This document shows positions 1-8,977 of a DNA stretch of 64,000 nt, in pieces. The number at the start of each line of letters is the position of its first letter. Position 1 is the first letter of the stretch. A program made the position numbers and the translations under genes. The notes under the pieces are model-generated. The model ran no database searches, was not told the origin of the DNA, and saw only the letters and a list, made by a program, of their open reading frames with translations. The DNA comes from Clostridiales bacterium (GTDB lineage Bacteria > Bacillota > Clostridia > Christensenellales > CAG-138). The DNA is taken from the NCBI GenBank assembly GCA_019416935.1, contig DXWI01000010.1:10457-74456 (forward strand), written 5' to 3'.

Positions 1-650
1 TAGTCGGTAACGGGCGTTTCACTGTTTCCATAGGCGTCCCGGTGAACGTCGATAAAAACCTTCAGGGAGGGGTATTTCTGCCGATAGGAGCGCATGGTCT
101 TTTCCGAACGGCTGTAGGAGGTGGCCAGCTTTGGCGGCTCATGATTGGTCGTATCGTGAATCACGGAAAATCCCAGCTCGCGCAGGCGCTTTGCGAGCAA
201 TTCGCCTACTGCAACGATATTGTGGCCATTGTCATTTGTTCGCCACTTGCCGCTCGCCTCATAGGGGTCCTCCTCCACCAGCGCATAGGCCTCGGTCGTA
301 TGGGTATGGTAGATCAAAATCTGCGGCGCATTGCCGTCCGGTTCCTGCGGACGGATCACGGGCACGGTTTCGGTTTCCAGAACCGTAAGCCGAAGCGGCG
401 GCAGCGTCGCCGCCGCTGTTGCGGATGTCTCTGCGGCCTGCGTCTGCGAAAGCTGAGCCAGCATCGGCATGCCCACCGCCAGCATTCCCACCTCCGCTCT
501 TCCGCAGGACAGCAACAGGAGTATTCCGGCGCAGGCGACGGAAAGCAGGGGCAGTGCCAGGCGCAGTCTGCTGAGCAGTGGCCAGCGCCGGCTTCTCTTC
601 CATACGCCGCTCCTGCCATGGCGTCTGCGGCGCCGAATGTCTTTTTTCAT
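1..650 (-). CDS. spoIIP: Stage II sporulation protein P, C-terminus beyond window
   Basis: Cell-wall hydrolase (amidase and endopeptidase) that works with SpoIID and SpoIIM in peptidoglycan remodelling during forespore engulfment. Translation of the minus strand gives a basic N-terminus, one membrane-spanning segment at about residues 28-47, a linker, then the amidase core with ILIYHTHTTEAY and VFIDVHRDAYG, the zinc-ligand regions of the SpoIIP family. The start ATG at 650 follows GGGGGAGG. The gene runs off the left edge, so about half of the usual catalytic domain is not seen. It lies 37 bases downstream of gpr, the usual gpr-spoIIP arrangement in endospore formers. Confidence 0.93.
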   Translation of the reverse strand, partial: MKKDIRRRRRHGRSGVWKRSRRWPLLSRLRLALPLLSVACAGILLLLSCGRAEVGMLAVGMPMLAQLSQTQAAETSATAAATLPPLRLTVLETETVPVIRPQEPDGNAPQILIYHTHTTEAYALVEEDPYEASGKWRTNDNGHNIVAVGELLAKRLRELGFSVIHDTTNHEPPKLATSYSRSEKTMRSYRQKYPSLKVFIDVHRDAYGNSETPVTD

Positions 651-687
651 CGTACATGCCCTCCCCCATCACAAGGGTATGCACGGC

Positions 688-1608
688 TTATTCCAACAAT
701 GCCTCTATTTCCGCATAATAAGCACGGTGCAGCATGCGGTTGATGCCATTCGACAGAATTTCCGCGGCATCCTCAGTCAGCAGATCGATATCCTTCGGCG
801 TGACGATCATGGGGCCGAAATGCTCGCGCACAACCTCGTCTACGAGTGCGCGAAGCGCCTCATTGTCCGGCAGGCCGGTTCGCTGCGCAACCATGCCGAT
901 GGTATCGGCTGCAATGGTCGCCGCATATACCACCATCGGAATCCCGATGGCGATCACCGGCACGCCCAGCGTCTCACGGTTCAGGGTGTCCCGCATGTTT
1001 CCGATGCCGGAGCCAGGGCTGATGCCGGTGTCGCTCAACTGTACCGTCCTGTGAATCCGATCCGTACTGCGCGCGGCCAGCGCATCCACGCAGATGACGG
1101 CAGCCGGTTTTGCATGTTCCACCAGCCCCTTAACCACCTCCACGGTCTCCATGCCCGTCGTTCCCAGCACGCCGGGCGCCATCGCCGAAACCGCCCGCAT
1201 TCCCTGTGGCGCCAGTTCTGGCGCGTTGGTCCGGATGTGACGCGTCACATAGATCCGGTCGGCCGTTTCCGGGCCGAGCGCATCGGGCGTGACAAACCGG
1301 TTTCCGAGGCCGATCACCATCATATCGGCCTGCTCCGGTATGCCGTCCAGCAATTTGGACAGTTCCTCCGCAATTCGCTCGGAGAGTGCCGTGAACACCT
1401 CCGGTTCCCGGTCGGACAGATTGTCCGCATCAATTGTGATATACCTTCCCTGCGGCTTGTCGAGCCGATCGGCCGCCTCCGGCGTCTCGATGACGATTCG
1501 CTCCACAAGCAGCGGACCATGCTGCTCCTTCGATTGCGTAACACCCTGTAAATCGTTCCCGGCCAGTTCCCGGGATTCCCGCGCCAGATCGGTTCGATAA
1601 CGCTGCAT
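688..1608 (-). CDS. gpr: GPR germination endopeptidase
   Basis: Spore protease that degrades small acid-soluble proteins (SASP) when the spore germinates; made as a zymogen in the forespore and self-processed. The protein (306 residues) has the family N-terminus with RTDLA at residues 5-9, near the propeptide region, and the core motifs VIGLGNR, ALGP, and APGVLGTTGMET. ATG at 1608 is chosen over the longer frame starting at 1644 because GGAGG lies just before it and the family begins near RTDLA. It is separated from spoIVA by a terminator and probably forms a transcription unit with spoIIP. Confidence 0.96.
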   Translation of the reverse strand: MQRYRTDLARESRELAGNDLQGVTQSKEQHGPLLVERIVIETPEAADRLDKPQGRYITIDADNLSDREPEVFTALSERIAEELSKLLDGIPEQADMMVIGLGNRFVTPDALGPETADRIYVTRHIRTNAPELAPQGMRAVSAMAPGVLGTTGMETVEVVKGLVEHAKPAAVICVDALAARSTDRIHRTVQLSDTGISPGSGIGNMRDTLNRETLGVPVIAIGIPMVVYAATIAADTIGMVAQRTGLPDNEALRALVDEVVREHFGPMIVTPKDIDLLTEDAAEILSNGINRMLHRAYYAEIEALLE

Positions 1609-1626
1609 GCCGCCTCCAAAAACGAA

Positions 1627-1654
1627 AAGAATCGCAGCTTCCACTGCGATTCTT
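1627..1654 (-). terminator. Rho-independent terminator after spoIVA
   Basis: An 11-bp perfect stem (AAGAATCGCAG with its complement) and 6-base loop, followed on the minus strand by a T-rich run. It sits 14 bases past the spoIVA stop and before gpr, so gpr needs its own promoter. Confidence 0.85.
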
Positions 1655-1668
1655 ATTGTGTCCGCTTT

Positions 1669-3144
1669 TCAAAGCATAATACAGATCAGTCCGTTGCATC
1701 CCTCGTTGACTATGCGCTGGAGCGTGGCTTGTATGCGCTGCTGCACCGCAGGAGACATGCTGCCCTTGCTGGACATGCCGTCCCGCACAAGGTCATACAG
1801 CGACTTGCCGAAAATATTTGTCTGCCAAATCGCCGCGGGATCCTCCCGGAAGGTGGAGAGCAGATATTGCACAAGCGCTTCCGATTGCTGTTCGGTGCCG
1901 ACAATCGGGCTCACTTCGCTCTCGATATCCACGCGAATCACATGCAGCCCGGAGGCTTTTGCACGCAGTTTGACACCGAAGCGATTGCCCTGCTGAACGA
2001 TCTCCGGTTCCTCCAGCTCCATCTCATCGACGGCTGGCGGGACCAGCCCGTAGCCCGTTCGCCTGGCTTCGAGCAGCGCGCCGGCGATTCGGTCATACTC
2101 GGTCTTTGCCGAAACGAATTCCTTCATGGCCGAAATCAGCTCAAAGTCATCCCGAATATCGCAGCCGCATTCCTCGCCAAGGATCGCGTAGAACAACCCC
2201 TCCTCGGGCTGCAGCACGATCGTCGCTACGCCCTCTCCAAGCGCAATGCTCTCCACACGGGCGGGCAAAAACTGCTCGATCTGTGCCAGTTCCCCCGCCA
2301 GATACTGGTAATCCCGAACCCGGACAAGCTGCGGAAGTGCCGAGTAGATCGGCAGCAGCACGCGCTGCATCAGCCAGTGGTCCTTCGCCAACGCGCGCAT
2401 GAAGGACGGAATCCGCACCTCGATCATGCGGAGCGGGAATTCCAACAGGATCTCTTCGATCAGTTCCGCGGCCTGTGCTGCCGACATCTGCATGACATTG
2501 AGGCAAATTACCGAAACATCGTACTGCGCGGCAAGCTGATCACGCAGTTGGAGCGCCGCGTCTCCCTCCGGGTCGATGCTGTTGATGATGAGCACAAACG
2601 GTTTGCCCGTTTCCTTCATCTCCCGGATGACGCGCGCCTCCGCCTCCACATAGCTGTCACGTGGAAGCTCCGTAATGCTGCCGTCGGTCGTCATGACGAT
2701 GCCAATGGTGGAGTGCTCGGTAATGACCTTGCGCGTTCCCAGTTCAGCGGCCTCCTCAAACGGAACGTCATAGTCGAACCAAGGCGTGCGCACCATGCGC
2801 GGCGCATCGTCCTCCAAGTGGCCGATGGCGCCTGGCACGAGATATCCGACGCAGTCCACCAACCGGACATTGCAGAACTGTTTATCGGCAAACTCCACGC
2901 GAACGGCATCATTCGGCACGAACCGCGGCTGTGTCGTCATGATGGTCCGGCCGGCACCGCTCTGCGGAAGCTCGTCAATCACGCGGGTTTTGACATGCGT
3001 GTTCTCAATATTGGGAAGCACCAGCAGGTCCAAAAAACGCTTGATAAAGGTTGATTTTCCCGTTCTCACCGGGCCGACGACACCGATATAGATGTCGCCC
3101 TGTGTTCTCTTGGCGATATCGCGATAGAGCTGTGTTCTGTCCAT
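1669..3144 (-). CDS. spoIVA: Stage IV sporulation protein A (spore coat ATPase)
   Basis: ATPase that polymerises on the outer forespore membrane and forms the platform for coat assembly; its loss blocks coat and cortex formation. The 491-residue length is typical. Walker A is GPVRTGKST at residues 24-32, followed by conserved TRVIDELPQSGAG and TMTTQP-like segments and the VDCVGY Walker B-type region. It ends in a short hydrophobic C-terminus (NGLICIML), as in the family, where it contacts SpoVM and the membrane. It is downstream of der and plsY on the same strand, with 68 bases to plsY. A mother-cell (SigE) promoter is expected, but I could not define one. Confidence 0.97.
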   Translation of the reverse strand: MDRTQLYRDIAKRTQGDIYIGVVGPVRTGKSTFIKRFLDLLVLPNIENTHVKTRVIDELPQSGAGRTIMTTQPRFVPNDAVRVEFADKQFCNVRLVDCVGYLVPGAIGHLEDDAPRMVRTPWFDYDVPFEEAAELGTRKVITEHSTIGIVMTTDGSITELPRDSYVEAEARVIREMKETGKPFVLIINSIDPEGDAALQLRDQLAAQYDVSVICLNVMQMSAAQAAELIEEILLEFPLRMIEVRIPSFMRALAKDHWLMQRVLLPIYSALPQLVRVRDYQYLAGELAQIEQFLPARVESIALGEGVATIVLQPEEGLFYAILGEECGCDIRDDFELISAMKEFVSAKTEYDRIAGALLEARRTGYGLVPPAVDEMELEEPEIVQQGNRFGVKLRAKASGLHVIRVDIESEVSPIVGTEQQSEALVQYLLSTFREDPAAIWQTNIFGKSLYDLVRDGMSSKGSMSPAVQQRIQATLQRIVNEGCNGLICIML

Positions 3145-3212
3145 GACGCGCCTCTCCCTCCTGCTGTATCGGTCGTTACCAATATATGAGAGAAGCGCAC
3201 AAATAGAATGCT

Positions 3213-3821
3213 TTAATTCACGATCTGTTTTTCTTCATTGTGCAGCAGGCGGCGAATGTTATCGATGTGTCTGAAATAAACAATCGCGGTGAGGAGCGCC
3301 GCCAGCGCGACGAGCGCAATATCCGAAAACCGAAAGACGAGCGTCGCAATCAGAAAGACAAGTACGCCGGAAAGGGAAACGAGCGAAACCTTTTTTGTAG
3401 CGGCCAGCACCAGCGCAGCGGCAACGGTCGTAATGGCCGCGCCGAGCGGGAACGTCATCCAGGCGATCGCAAACGAGGACGCAACGCCCTTTCCGCCCCG
3501 AAATCCCGCAAACGCCGGATAGCAATGGCCCAGTACCGCGAAGAGCGCGCTCACATAGCCGCCCAGCGTTCCCATCAGGAGCCGGCCGAGCAGAACAGCG
3601 GCGATCGCCTTGCAGAAATCGCCAAGAAATGTTACGATGCCCGGTTTGAAGCCGAACACGCGCACCATATTGGTGCTGCCCGCGTTGCCGCTGCCGTGGC
3701 CGCGCACATCATCATGATAATACCGCTTGCTGATCAGAATCGCGGTTTGCAGGTTGCCGCACAGGTACCCAACCGCCGCGCTGGCAAGGCACAACAGCAC
3801 ATTGAACGAATATTGCTCCAT
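3213..3821 (-). CDS. plsY: Glycerol-3-phosphate acyltransferase PlsY
   Basis: Membrane acyltransferase that moves the acyl group from acyl-phosphate to glycerol-3-phosphate, the first step of phospholipid synthesis in most Gram-positive bacteria. At 202 residues it has the family length and several hydrophobic spans. The motifs are SGNAGSTNMVRVFG (motif 1) and FRGGKGVASS (motif 2, phosphate binding), with GHCYPAFAGF just before it. It sits between der and spoIVA on the same strand. In many Clostridia gpsA lies between plsY and spoIVA; here it does not. Confidence 0.95.
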   Translation of the reverse strand: MEQYSFNVLLCLASAAVGYLCGNLQTAILISKRYYHDDVRGHGSGNAGSTNMVRVFGFKPGIVTFLGDFCKAIAAVLLGRLLMGTLGGYVSALFAVLGHCYPAFAGFRGGKGVASSFAIAWMTFPLGAAITTVAAALVLAATKKVSLVSLSGVLVFLIATLVFRFSDIALVALAALLTAIVYFRHIDNIRRLLHNEEKQIVN

Positions 3822-3890
3822 GATTCATCCTTTCAGAATCGTCCGCACTCGCACCGCCTTGTCGGCGCCGCAGCCGCGCAGGATCATCGT

Positions 3891-5225
3891 TTAGGTCTGA
3901 TCGTCGCTCTTCTTTCTGTTGCGGAAGCACAGTCTGAGCGGCGTCCCCTCCAAACCAAAGGATTTCCGCAGATAGTTCTCCAAATACCTCTGATAAGAAA
4001 AATGCACGAGCGTCTCATCGTTCACGAACACGATAAACGTCGGCGGCTGAACGGCTGCCTGCGTCGCATAATAGATCTTCAGCCGGCGTCCCTTGTCGGA
4101 CGGCGGCTCATTGACCATAACCGCCTCACCCACAATATCGTTGAGCGTGCCCGTCGGAATTCTGCGGCAGCTCTGTTCATAGACCGAATCCGCAAGATCA
4201 AGCACGCGGTTGACACGCTGACCGGTTTTGGCGGACAGGAACAGCATCGGTACATAGCTCATAAACGCCAGATCGACCAGCAGGTCCTTCTTGAACTTTT
4301 CAATGGTGTGCGTGTCCTTTTCCACCAGATCCCACTTGTTGACCAGCAGCACGGAGGGCTTACCCTCCTCGTGCGCATAGCCCGCAATGCGCACGTCCTG
4401 CTCACTCAGTCCCTGGCTCGCATCGCAGACGATCAACACCACGTCCGCACGGCGCACGGCGGCCAGTGACCGGATTACGCTGTAGCGCTCGATGCTCTCA
4501 TCCTCGATGCTCCGCTTTCTGCGAATTCCCGCCGTATCCACGAGCGTATAGAGGCGTCCATGATGCTCGAACGGCGTATCAATCGAATCCCGCGTGGTGC
4601 CGGGGATATCGGAAACAATCGCACGCTCCTCGCCGAGCAGTGCGTTGATCAGGCTCGATTTGCCGACGTTCGGCTTGCCGGCAACCGCGATATTGATTCG
4701 CTTCTCCTCCTCGCCGCCCGCGTCGGCCGGAAAGTCCTTTACAACCGCATCGAGCAGATCGCCAAGGCCAAGCCCCTGCGCAGCAGAGATCGTGATCGGA
4801 TCGCCGAGTCCCAACGAATAGAACTCATAGGCGGCTTCCTCAAATTTTTGCGCGTCAACCTTGTTGACGCCCAGGACGACGGGTTTCTTGCTTCGGCGCA
4901 GCATGGAGGCCACCTCCATGTCTGCGGCGGTCATACCCTCCCGTCCGTCTACCAAAAACAAAATCACATCCGCCGTCTCGATGGCAAGCTCCGCCTGCCG
5001 GCGCATCTGAATCGCGATCTTGTCGAGGCTTGCCGGTTCGATGCCGCCGGTATCGATGAGCGTAAAGGAATACTGCAGCCACTCGGCGTCTCCGTAGATA
5101 CGGTCGCGCGTCACACCCGGCGTATCCTCAACGATGGCGACGCGCCGCCCGACGAGCCGATTAAAGAGGGTGGATTTCCCTACGTTGGGGCGGCCGACAA
5201 CGGCCACAAGGGGTTTCGTGCTCAT
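3891..5225 (-). CDS. der: Ribosome biogenesis GTPase Der (EngA)
   Basis: Essential GTPase with two tandem G domains and a C-terminal KH-like domain; it acts in 50S subunit maturation. The first P-loop is GRPNVGKST (residues 11-19) and the second is GKPNVGKSS at about residue 182. DTPG/DTAG G3 motifs and NKVD/NKWD G4 motifs are visible for the two domains. At 444 residues it is full length. It starts 29 bases after the upstream DUF512 gene ends on the same strand, and the order DUF512, der, plsY is common in Clostridia, so these genes may be co-transcribed. Confidence 0.97.
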   Translation of the reverse strand: MSTKPLVAVVGRPNVGKSTLFNRLVGRRVAIVEDTPGVTRDRIYGDAEWLQYSFTLIDTGGIEPASLDKIAIQMRRQAELAIETADVILFLVDGREGMTAADMEVASMLRRSKKPVVLGVNKVDAQKFEEAAYEFYSLGLGDPITISAAQGLGLGDLLDAVVKDFPADAGGEEEKRINIAVAGKPNVGKSSLINALLGEERAIVSDIPGTTRDSIDTPFEHHGRLYTLVDTAGIRRKRSIEDESIERYSVIRSLAAVRRADVVLIVCDASQGLSEQDVRIAGYAHEEGKPSVLLVNKWDLVEKDTHTIEKFKKDLLVDLAFMSYVPMLFLSAKTGQRVNRVLDLADSVYEQSCRRIPTGTLNDIVGEAVMVNEPPSDKGRRLKIYYATQAAVQPPTFIVFVNDETLVHFSYQRYLENYLRKSFGLEGTPLRLCFRNRKKSDDQT

Positions 5226-5254
5226 AAGGTTTTTCTGTCTCCCAATACAAAAAT

Positions 5255-6568
5255 CTATGCGGTAAAGAGCGTTTCAATCAGGTGTTCGCCGCCGGCCACC
5301 GGGAGCACCCGCACCTGCAGCGCAGCGGCCAGTTCTGCGAGCGTCACTCCGTCCAAAAAAACGTCCTCGCGCTCCCGCAGCATGTTCTGTGGAATCAGCA
5401 GCGTATCCGCAGTCAGCCTACCCGAGAGCTGCCGGATCAAATCGCCGCCGGTGACCAATCCGGCAACATTGACATTGCCGCCAAAATAGTCGTTGTGAAT
5501 CGGATACAGCGTCAGATCCACGCCATACGGATCGAGCGCCCGATACAGCTCCCGAAAGAACGGATACGCACCCTCGCCGCCCGCCATTGCCGCCGCACGT
5601 CTTTGGAAAAGCGGTTTTCGATCGGCCAGCGCGTCCCGGAATTCCCGTTCAAACAGCCGCAACAGCCCTACACCGTTTTCAATCTGTCCGAAATCCTCGT
5701 ACGCCTCATACGGCGGCAGCGGTACGCCTGCCTTCAGATACCATTCGTCCGACAAGAATGCAAACGCCGTTCCCTGCTCCGCTCTGGCCCTTGTGTAAAA
5801 GGACTCGACCCGTTCGATCATTTCCCGCGCCGCATCCGGCGTATACGCCCGCAGCGGCGAAAGCCCCTCCCGAAAGCGCGTCAGCCCGACCGGAACGAGC
5901 GCAACGGACTGCGCAGCCGGATACAGCCGATACAGGTCGGCCAACGTCCGATCCAGCACATCGCCGTCGTTCATGCCCGGGCAGCATACGACCTGCGCAT
6001 GAAAGCGCAACCCTGCCGCGGCCAGACGCTCAAGCCGCTCCATCAGCCGGCCCGCCGTGCGGTTGCGCATCATCTGCGCGCGCACCTCGGGATCCGTAGC
6101 ATGAACGGAAATGTACAGCGGGCTCACACGCCGGTTGAGTATGCGTTCAAACTCCCGCTCCGAGACGTTCGTGAGCGTCACATAATTGCCCATGATGAAC
6201 GAGAGCCGCCAATCGTCATCCTTGACGAGCAGGCTGGAGCGCACATCGCATGGCATCTGATCGACAAAGCAAAAGATGCAGCGGTTGGCGCAGGATCGCA
6301 TATCGCTCATCAGGCTGGTGGGAAACGACAGGCCGAGCGGCTCGGTCTCCCGCTTGCGAACGGTGATCGACCGTTCCGCACCATCGGCAGCTTGCAGCGA
6401 AACATGCAGCGTTCTTGCTGCGGTCAAGTATTCATAATCAACGAGATCGAGCACCGGCTCTCCGTTGATGGCGAGCAGGCACTCCCCCTCCCGCACGCCG
6501 GCGCGGGCTGCGGGAGAATCCGGTTCCACCCGAATAATCTTTTGTTTTCTTCCAGTACGATCATCCAT
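5255..6568 (-). CDS. PDZ and radical SAM protein of the DUF512 family
   Basis: Putative iron-sulfur enzyme of unknown substrate. The 437-residue protein starts with a PDZ domain (IIRVEPDSPAARAGVREG, residues about 10-27) and continues into a radical SAM core with the cysteine motif CANRCIFC, then a DUF512 C-terminal region. The start ATG at 6568 has no Shine-Dalgarno sequence. A good promoter (6577-6606) would start transcription at or within two bases of this ATG, so the mRNA may be leaderless. Longer upstream reading frames on this strand overlap the divergent acnX promoter and are not used. Function beyond the cofactor class is not known. Confidence 0.88.
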   Translation of the reverse strand: MDDRTGRKQKIIRVEPDSPAARAGVREGECLLAINGEPVLDLVDYEYLTAARTLHVSLQAADGAERSITVRKRETEPLGLSFPTSLMSDMRSCANRCIFCFVDQMPCDVRSSLLVKDDDWRLSFIMGNYVTLTNVSEREFERILNRRVSPLYISVHATDPEVRAQMMRNRTAGRLMERLERLAAAGLRFHAQVVCCPGMNDGDVLDRTLADLYRLYPAAQSVALVPVGLTRFREGLSPLRAYTPDAAREMIERVESFYTRARAEQGTAFAFLSDEWYLKAGVPLPPYEAYEDFGQIENGVGLLRLFEREFRDALADRKPLFQRRAAAMAGGEGAYPFFRELYRALDPYGVDLTLYPIHNDYFGGNVNVAGLVTGGDLIRQLSGRLTADTLLIPQNMLREREDVFLDGVTLAELAAALQVRVLPVAGGEHLIETLFTA

Positions 6569-6576
6569 ATGGTTGC

Positions 6577-6606
6577 AGTATAGCACGTCAAGGGGATGAA
6601 AGTCAA
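6577..6606 (-). promoter_or_regulatory. SigA-type promoter for the DUF512 gene
   Basis: TTGACT (6606-6601) and TATACT (6582-6577) with an 18-base spacer on the minus strand. Only 8 bases separate the -10 box from the ATG at 6568. It is divergent from the promoter at 6636-6664. Confidence 0.65.
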
Positions 6607-6635
6607 AATACGGTAATGCAAAGACGGCGCATTTC

Positions 6636-6664
6636 TTGACGAGTTTTCGGAACATTGATAAAAT
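6636..6664 (+). promoter_or_regulatory. SigA-type promoter for the aconitase X genes
   Basis: TTGACG (6636-6641) and TAAAAT (6659-6664) with a 17-base spacer. It points towards acnX, leaving a leader of about 115 bases. Confidence 0.7.
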
Positions 6665-6680
6665 ATGAGTTGTCACCACG

Positions 6681-6737
6681 GATGAGAGGATCGCGCCCGC
6701 GCGCGCACGCGACTCGGTTCGCCGTAAGGCTCTCATC
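6681..6737 (+). promoter_or_regulatory. Structured 5' leader hairpin before aconitase X
   Basis: GATGAGAG (6681-6688) pairs with CTCTCATC (6730-6737) around a very GC-rich alternating interior. It lies just downstream of the promoter. It could be a stability or attenuation element; I do not recognise a riboswitch class. Confidence 0.35.
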
Positions 6738-6785
6738 GTCTGCATTTTGACCGATGTGCAATTCAAACAACGAGGGGGGAGAAAC

Positions 6786-8066
6786 ATGTCAAACATGGTG
6801 TTGACGCCCGAACAACAGGCCATTCTTGATGGCAAAAAGGGCGAAACGCTGGCCAAGGTGATGAAAACGCTCGTCATGTTCGGCGAAACCTTTGGCGCGG
6901 AACGAATGGTGCCGGTTACCAGCCGGAACGGCCATCTCGTGACGAGCTTTGGACTCAGCGTCATGAAACCCGTCTACGAGCTCATGGATCAGTTGATAGC
7001 AGCCGGCGCGATTTCCGGCCAACCGTTTTCCGTCGACCCGCGGCCACTGGATAAAAACGTTCCGGCCAACTTTTTGCAGAACATATTCTTTCGGGTTATG
7101 TACAGCAAGCAGGCCGATTATGAGCAGCAGCTTCAAAAGCTCGGTCTCATACGGGATGATGCTTTCACCTGTGCCTGCTATCTCGACGAGGTCGGCAACC
7201 AGCCGGAAAAGGGCGAATACCTGAGCTGGGCCGAAAGCAGCGCCGTCGTATATGCCAACAGCGTTCTCGGTGCGCGCTGCAACCGCAATTCCGGCATCAT
7301 CGAGCTGTTTGGCAGCATCGTGGGGTTTGTACCCTACTTCGGCCTGCTCACCGATGCGGGCCGCAAAGCGAGCTGGATTGTGGATATTCGTACAACCAAA
7401 GTGCCGGAAGCGCAGGTGCTTGGCAGCGCCATCGGTATGAAGGTCATGGAGGACGTTCCCTACATCAAGGGCCTGTCCGCATTCCTTGGCACGGAGCTGA
7501 ACGACGAGGTTAAGGCGTATCTCAAGGACATGGGCGCGGCAACCGCAAGCAACGGCGCCGTCGGCTTGTACCATGTGGACGGCCTCACGCCGGAGGCTGT
7601 GGAGCAGGGCGAATCGCTCATCCTCGAGGATGCTGAAGTCTATGTGATCGATGATGCCGAGCTCGAGCGCGTGAAGGCCGGTTATCCCTGCATCTGGAAG
7701 GATCCCGACGCCGAGCCGAAGCTCTGCTTTGTCGGCTGTCCGCACCTGACGCTGCCGCAGCTCATCGAATGGACGCACGCCGTGGCGGAAGGACTCCGGA
7801 CGGCGAGTCGCAGTAAGGTCTGCATTCCCACAGTGTTTACCACTGCGCCGGCCGTGCAAAAGGCGTTTGAAGCGCTGCCGGAGGCGGCCATGCTCAAGAA
7901 TACCGGCGTCATTCTGTCCTACATCTGCCCGCTGATGTATATGAACAACCCGCTGTGCGGCAAGATGCCGGTTATCACCAACTCCAACAAGCTGCGTACC
8001 TACACCAGCAGCCGCTACTATACCAGCGCCGAGATTCTCGAGCGCATCACGAAGGGGGCGAACTGA
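6786..8066 (+). CDS. Aconitase X, catalytic (large) subunit
   Basis: Iron-sulfur dehydratase of the aconitase X family (DUF521). Characterised members dehydrate cis-3-hydroxy-L-proline in bacteria or phosphomevalonate in archaea; the substrate here is not known. The protein (426 residues) has the family N-terminus LTPEQQAILDG, the central ARCNRNSG segment with a conserved cysteine, and the C-terminal ITNSNKLRTYT. ATG 6786 is preceded by GAGGGGGGA; a start at 6747 has no such site. The small subunit follows one base after the stop, as expected for the split (two-gene) form. Confidence 0.9.
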   Translation: MSNMVLTPEQQAILDGKKGETLAKVMKTLVMFGETFGAERMVPVTSRNGHLVTSFGLSVMKPVYELMDQLIAAGAISGQPFSVDPRPLDKNVPANFLQNIFFRVMYSKQADYEQQLQKLGLIRDDAFTCACYLDEVGNQPEKGEYLSWAESSAVVYANSVLGARCNRNSGIIELFGSIVGFVPYFGLLTDAGRKASWIVDIRTTKVPEAQVLGSAIGMKVMEDVPYIKGLSAFLGTELNDEVKAYLKDMGAATASNGAVGLYHVDGLTPEAVEQGESLILEDAEVYVIDDAELERVKAGYPCIWKDPDAEPKLCFVGCPHLTLPQLIEWTHAVAEGLRTASRSKVCIPTVFTTAPAVQKAFEALPEAAMLKNTGVILSYICPLMYMNNPLCGKMPVITNSNKLRTYTSSRYYTSAEILERITKGAN

Positions 8067-8067
8067 C

Positions 8068-8508
8068 ATGAAGGAGTTTAAGGGCCGTCCCGTTGTTGCG
8101 GGAGAAGCAACCGCGGAAGCGCTCGTTTCGCACGGCGGATTCAACACGCTCGCAAGCTTCCAGAAGAGCCTGATGTTCGGCGATAAAAAGGCCACCTGTT
8201 CCGACCAGAACAATCCGGATCTGTACGGAAAGCCCATGTTCGGCACGGCGCTTTGCCTGCCGCAGACCATTGGTTCCACCACCGGCGGCATGGTGCTCTA
8301 TTGTGCCGCGGCGCTCGGCAAGCAGCCGTCCTGCATGCTCTTCTCCAAGCCGATCGATTCGCTGGCCGCAGCCGGCGCCGTCCTTTCTGCGGTTTGGACG
8401 GACGTCAGCATGCCGGTCGTCGATGGTCTTGGCGATGCGTTTCTCGACTATGTCAAGACCGGTATGCAGATCACAGTGAAGCCGGACGGCACGGTATTGG
8501 TGGGTTGA
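8068..8508 (+). CDS. Aconitase X, swivel (small) subunit
   Basis: Swivelling domain (DUF126) that closes over the active site of the large subunit; both chains are needed for activity. The 146-residue protein carries the family pattern: VVAGEATAEALVSHGGFN near the N-terminus, then QTIGSTTGG and a DVSMPVVDGLGD segment near the C-terminus. It starts one base after the large-subunit stop, so translation is probably coupled. No transporter or proline-metabolism gene flanks the pair, so the context does not reveal the substrate. Confidence 0.9.
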   Translation: MKEFKGRPVVAGEATAEALVSHGGFNTLASFQKSLMFGDKKATCSDQNNPDLYGKPMFGTALCLPQTIGSTTGGMVLYCAAALGKQPSCMLFSKPIDSLAAAGAVLSAVWTDVSMPVVDGLGDAFLDYVKTGMQITVKPDGTVLVG

Positions 8509-8514
8509 CAGGCG

Positions 8515-8733
8515 ATGGAACCGGAAAAGATCAAGCGTATCAACGCGCTTGCCGCCAAGGCGCGCACACCGGAGGGGCTGACGGAAGCGGAGCTTGCCGA
8601 GAGGCAGGCGCTGCGGGCAGAATATATCGCCTCCTTCCGCGCCAGCATGCAGGCGCATCTGGACAACATGTATTATCTCGATGAAAACGGCAATGAGCAA
8701 AAGCTCAAGCCCCGAAGCGACCGGGTGCATTGA
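8515..8733 (+). CDS. DUF896 protein (YnzC/YlaB-type small protein)
   Basis: A small soluble protein of 72 residues matching the DUF896 pattern: KIKRINALAAKARTPEGLTE, a helical AELAERQALRAEYIASFR core and a short C-terminus. Members are common in Bacillota; some are induced in the SOS response, but no biochemical role is settled. It starts 6 bases after the aconitase X small subunit, with only a weak ribosome site, so it is probably translated by coupling from that gene. Confidence 0.85.
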   Translation: MEPEKIKRINALAAKARTPEGLTEAELAERQALRAEYIASFRASMQAHLDNMYYLDENGNEQKLKPRSDRVH

Positions 8734-8906
8734 TCGGTTGTACCGAATGAAGCGGCGCCGCGTTCAGTCCCTTTCCAGTAGGGGCTGAAATGCTGCTTCC
8801 GCTTTCCCTGCTACGACGCTATCCGGCGTCGAATGCAGCAGCGTCCTATGCGGTACAGATACCCATGCGCCATGAAAGCGCAGGTAATGAGCAATTCTTT
8901 CATCGT

Positions 8907-8950
8907 AAAACAGGAATGGGAACGCCTTTCGGCGTTCCCATTCCTGTTTT
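8907..8950. terminator. Shared bidirectional terminator with a 20-bp perfect stem
   Basis: AAAACAGGAATGGGAACGCC (8907-8926), a TTTC loop, then its exact complement (8931-8950). The A and T tracts at the two ends let it work on both strands, for the acnX-DUF896 unit (+) and the BtuF-like gene (-, stop at 8978). GAGCAAT and ATTGCTC further out extend the symmetry. No gene is seen in 8734-8977. Confidence 0.85.
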
Positions 8951-8977
8951 ATAGATTGCTCTGTCGTTATCAAATCA

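Noticed and set aside
3825..3887. A 20-residue frame (MILRGCGADKAV...) between der and plsY on the minus strand
   Set aside because: No ribosome site, overlaps nothing conserved that I know; too short to support.
6789..8291. Long minus-strand frame opposite the aconitase X genes
   Set aside because: Low-quality shadow frame; the plus-strand proteins are clear family members.
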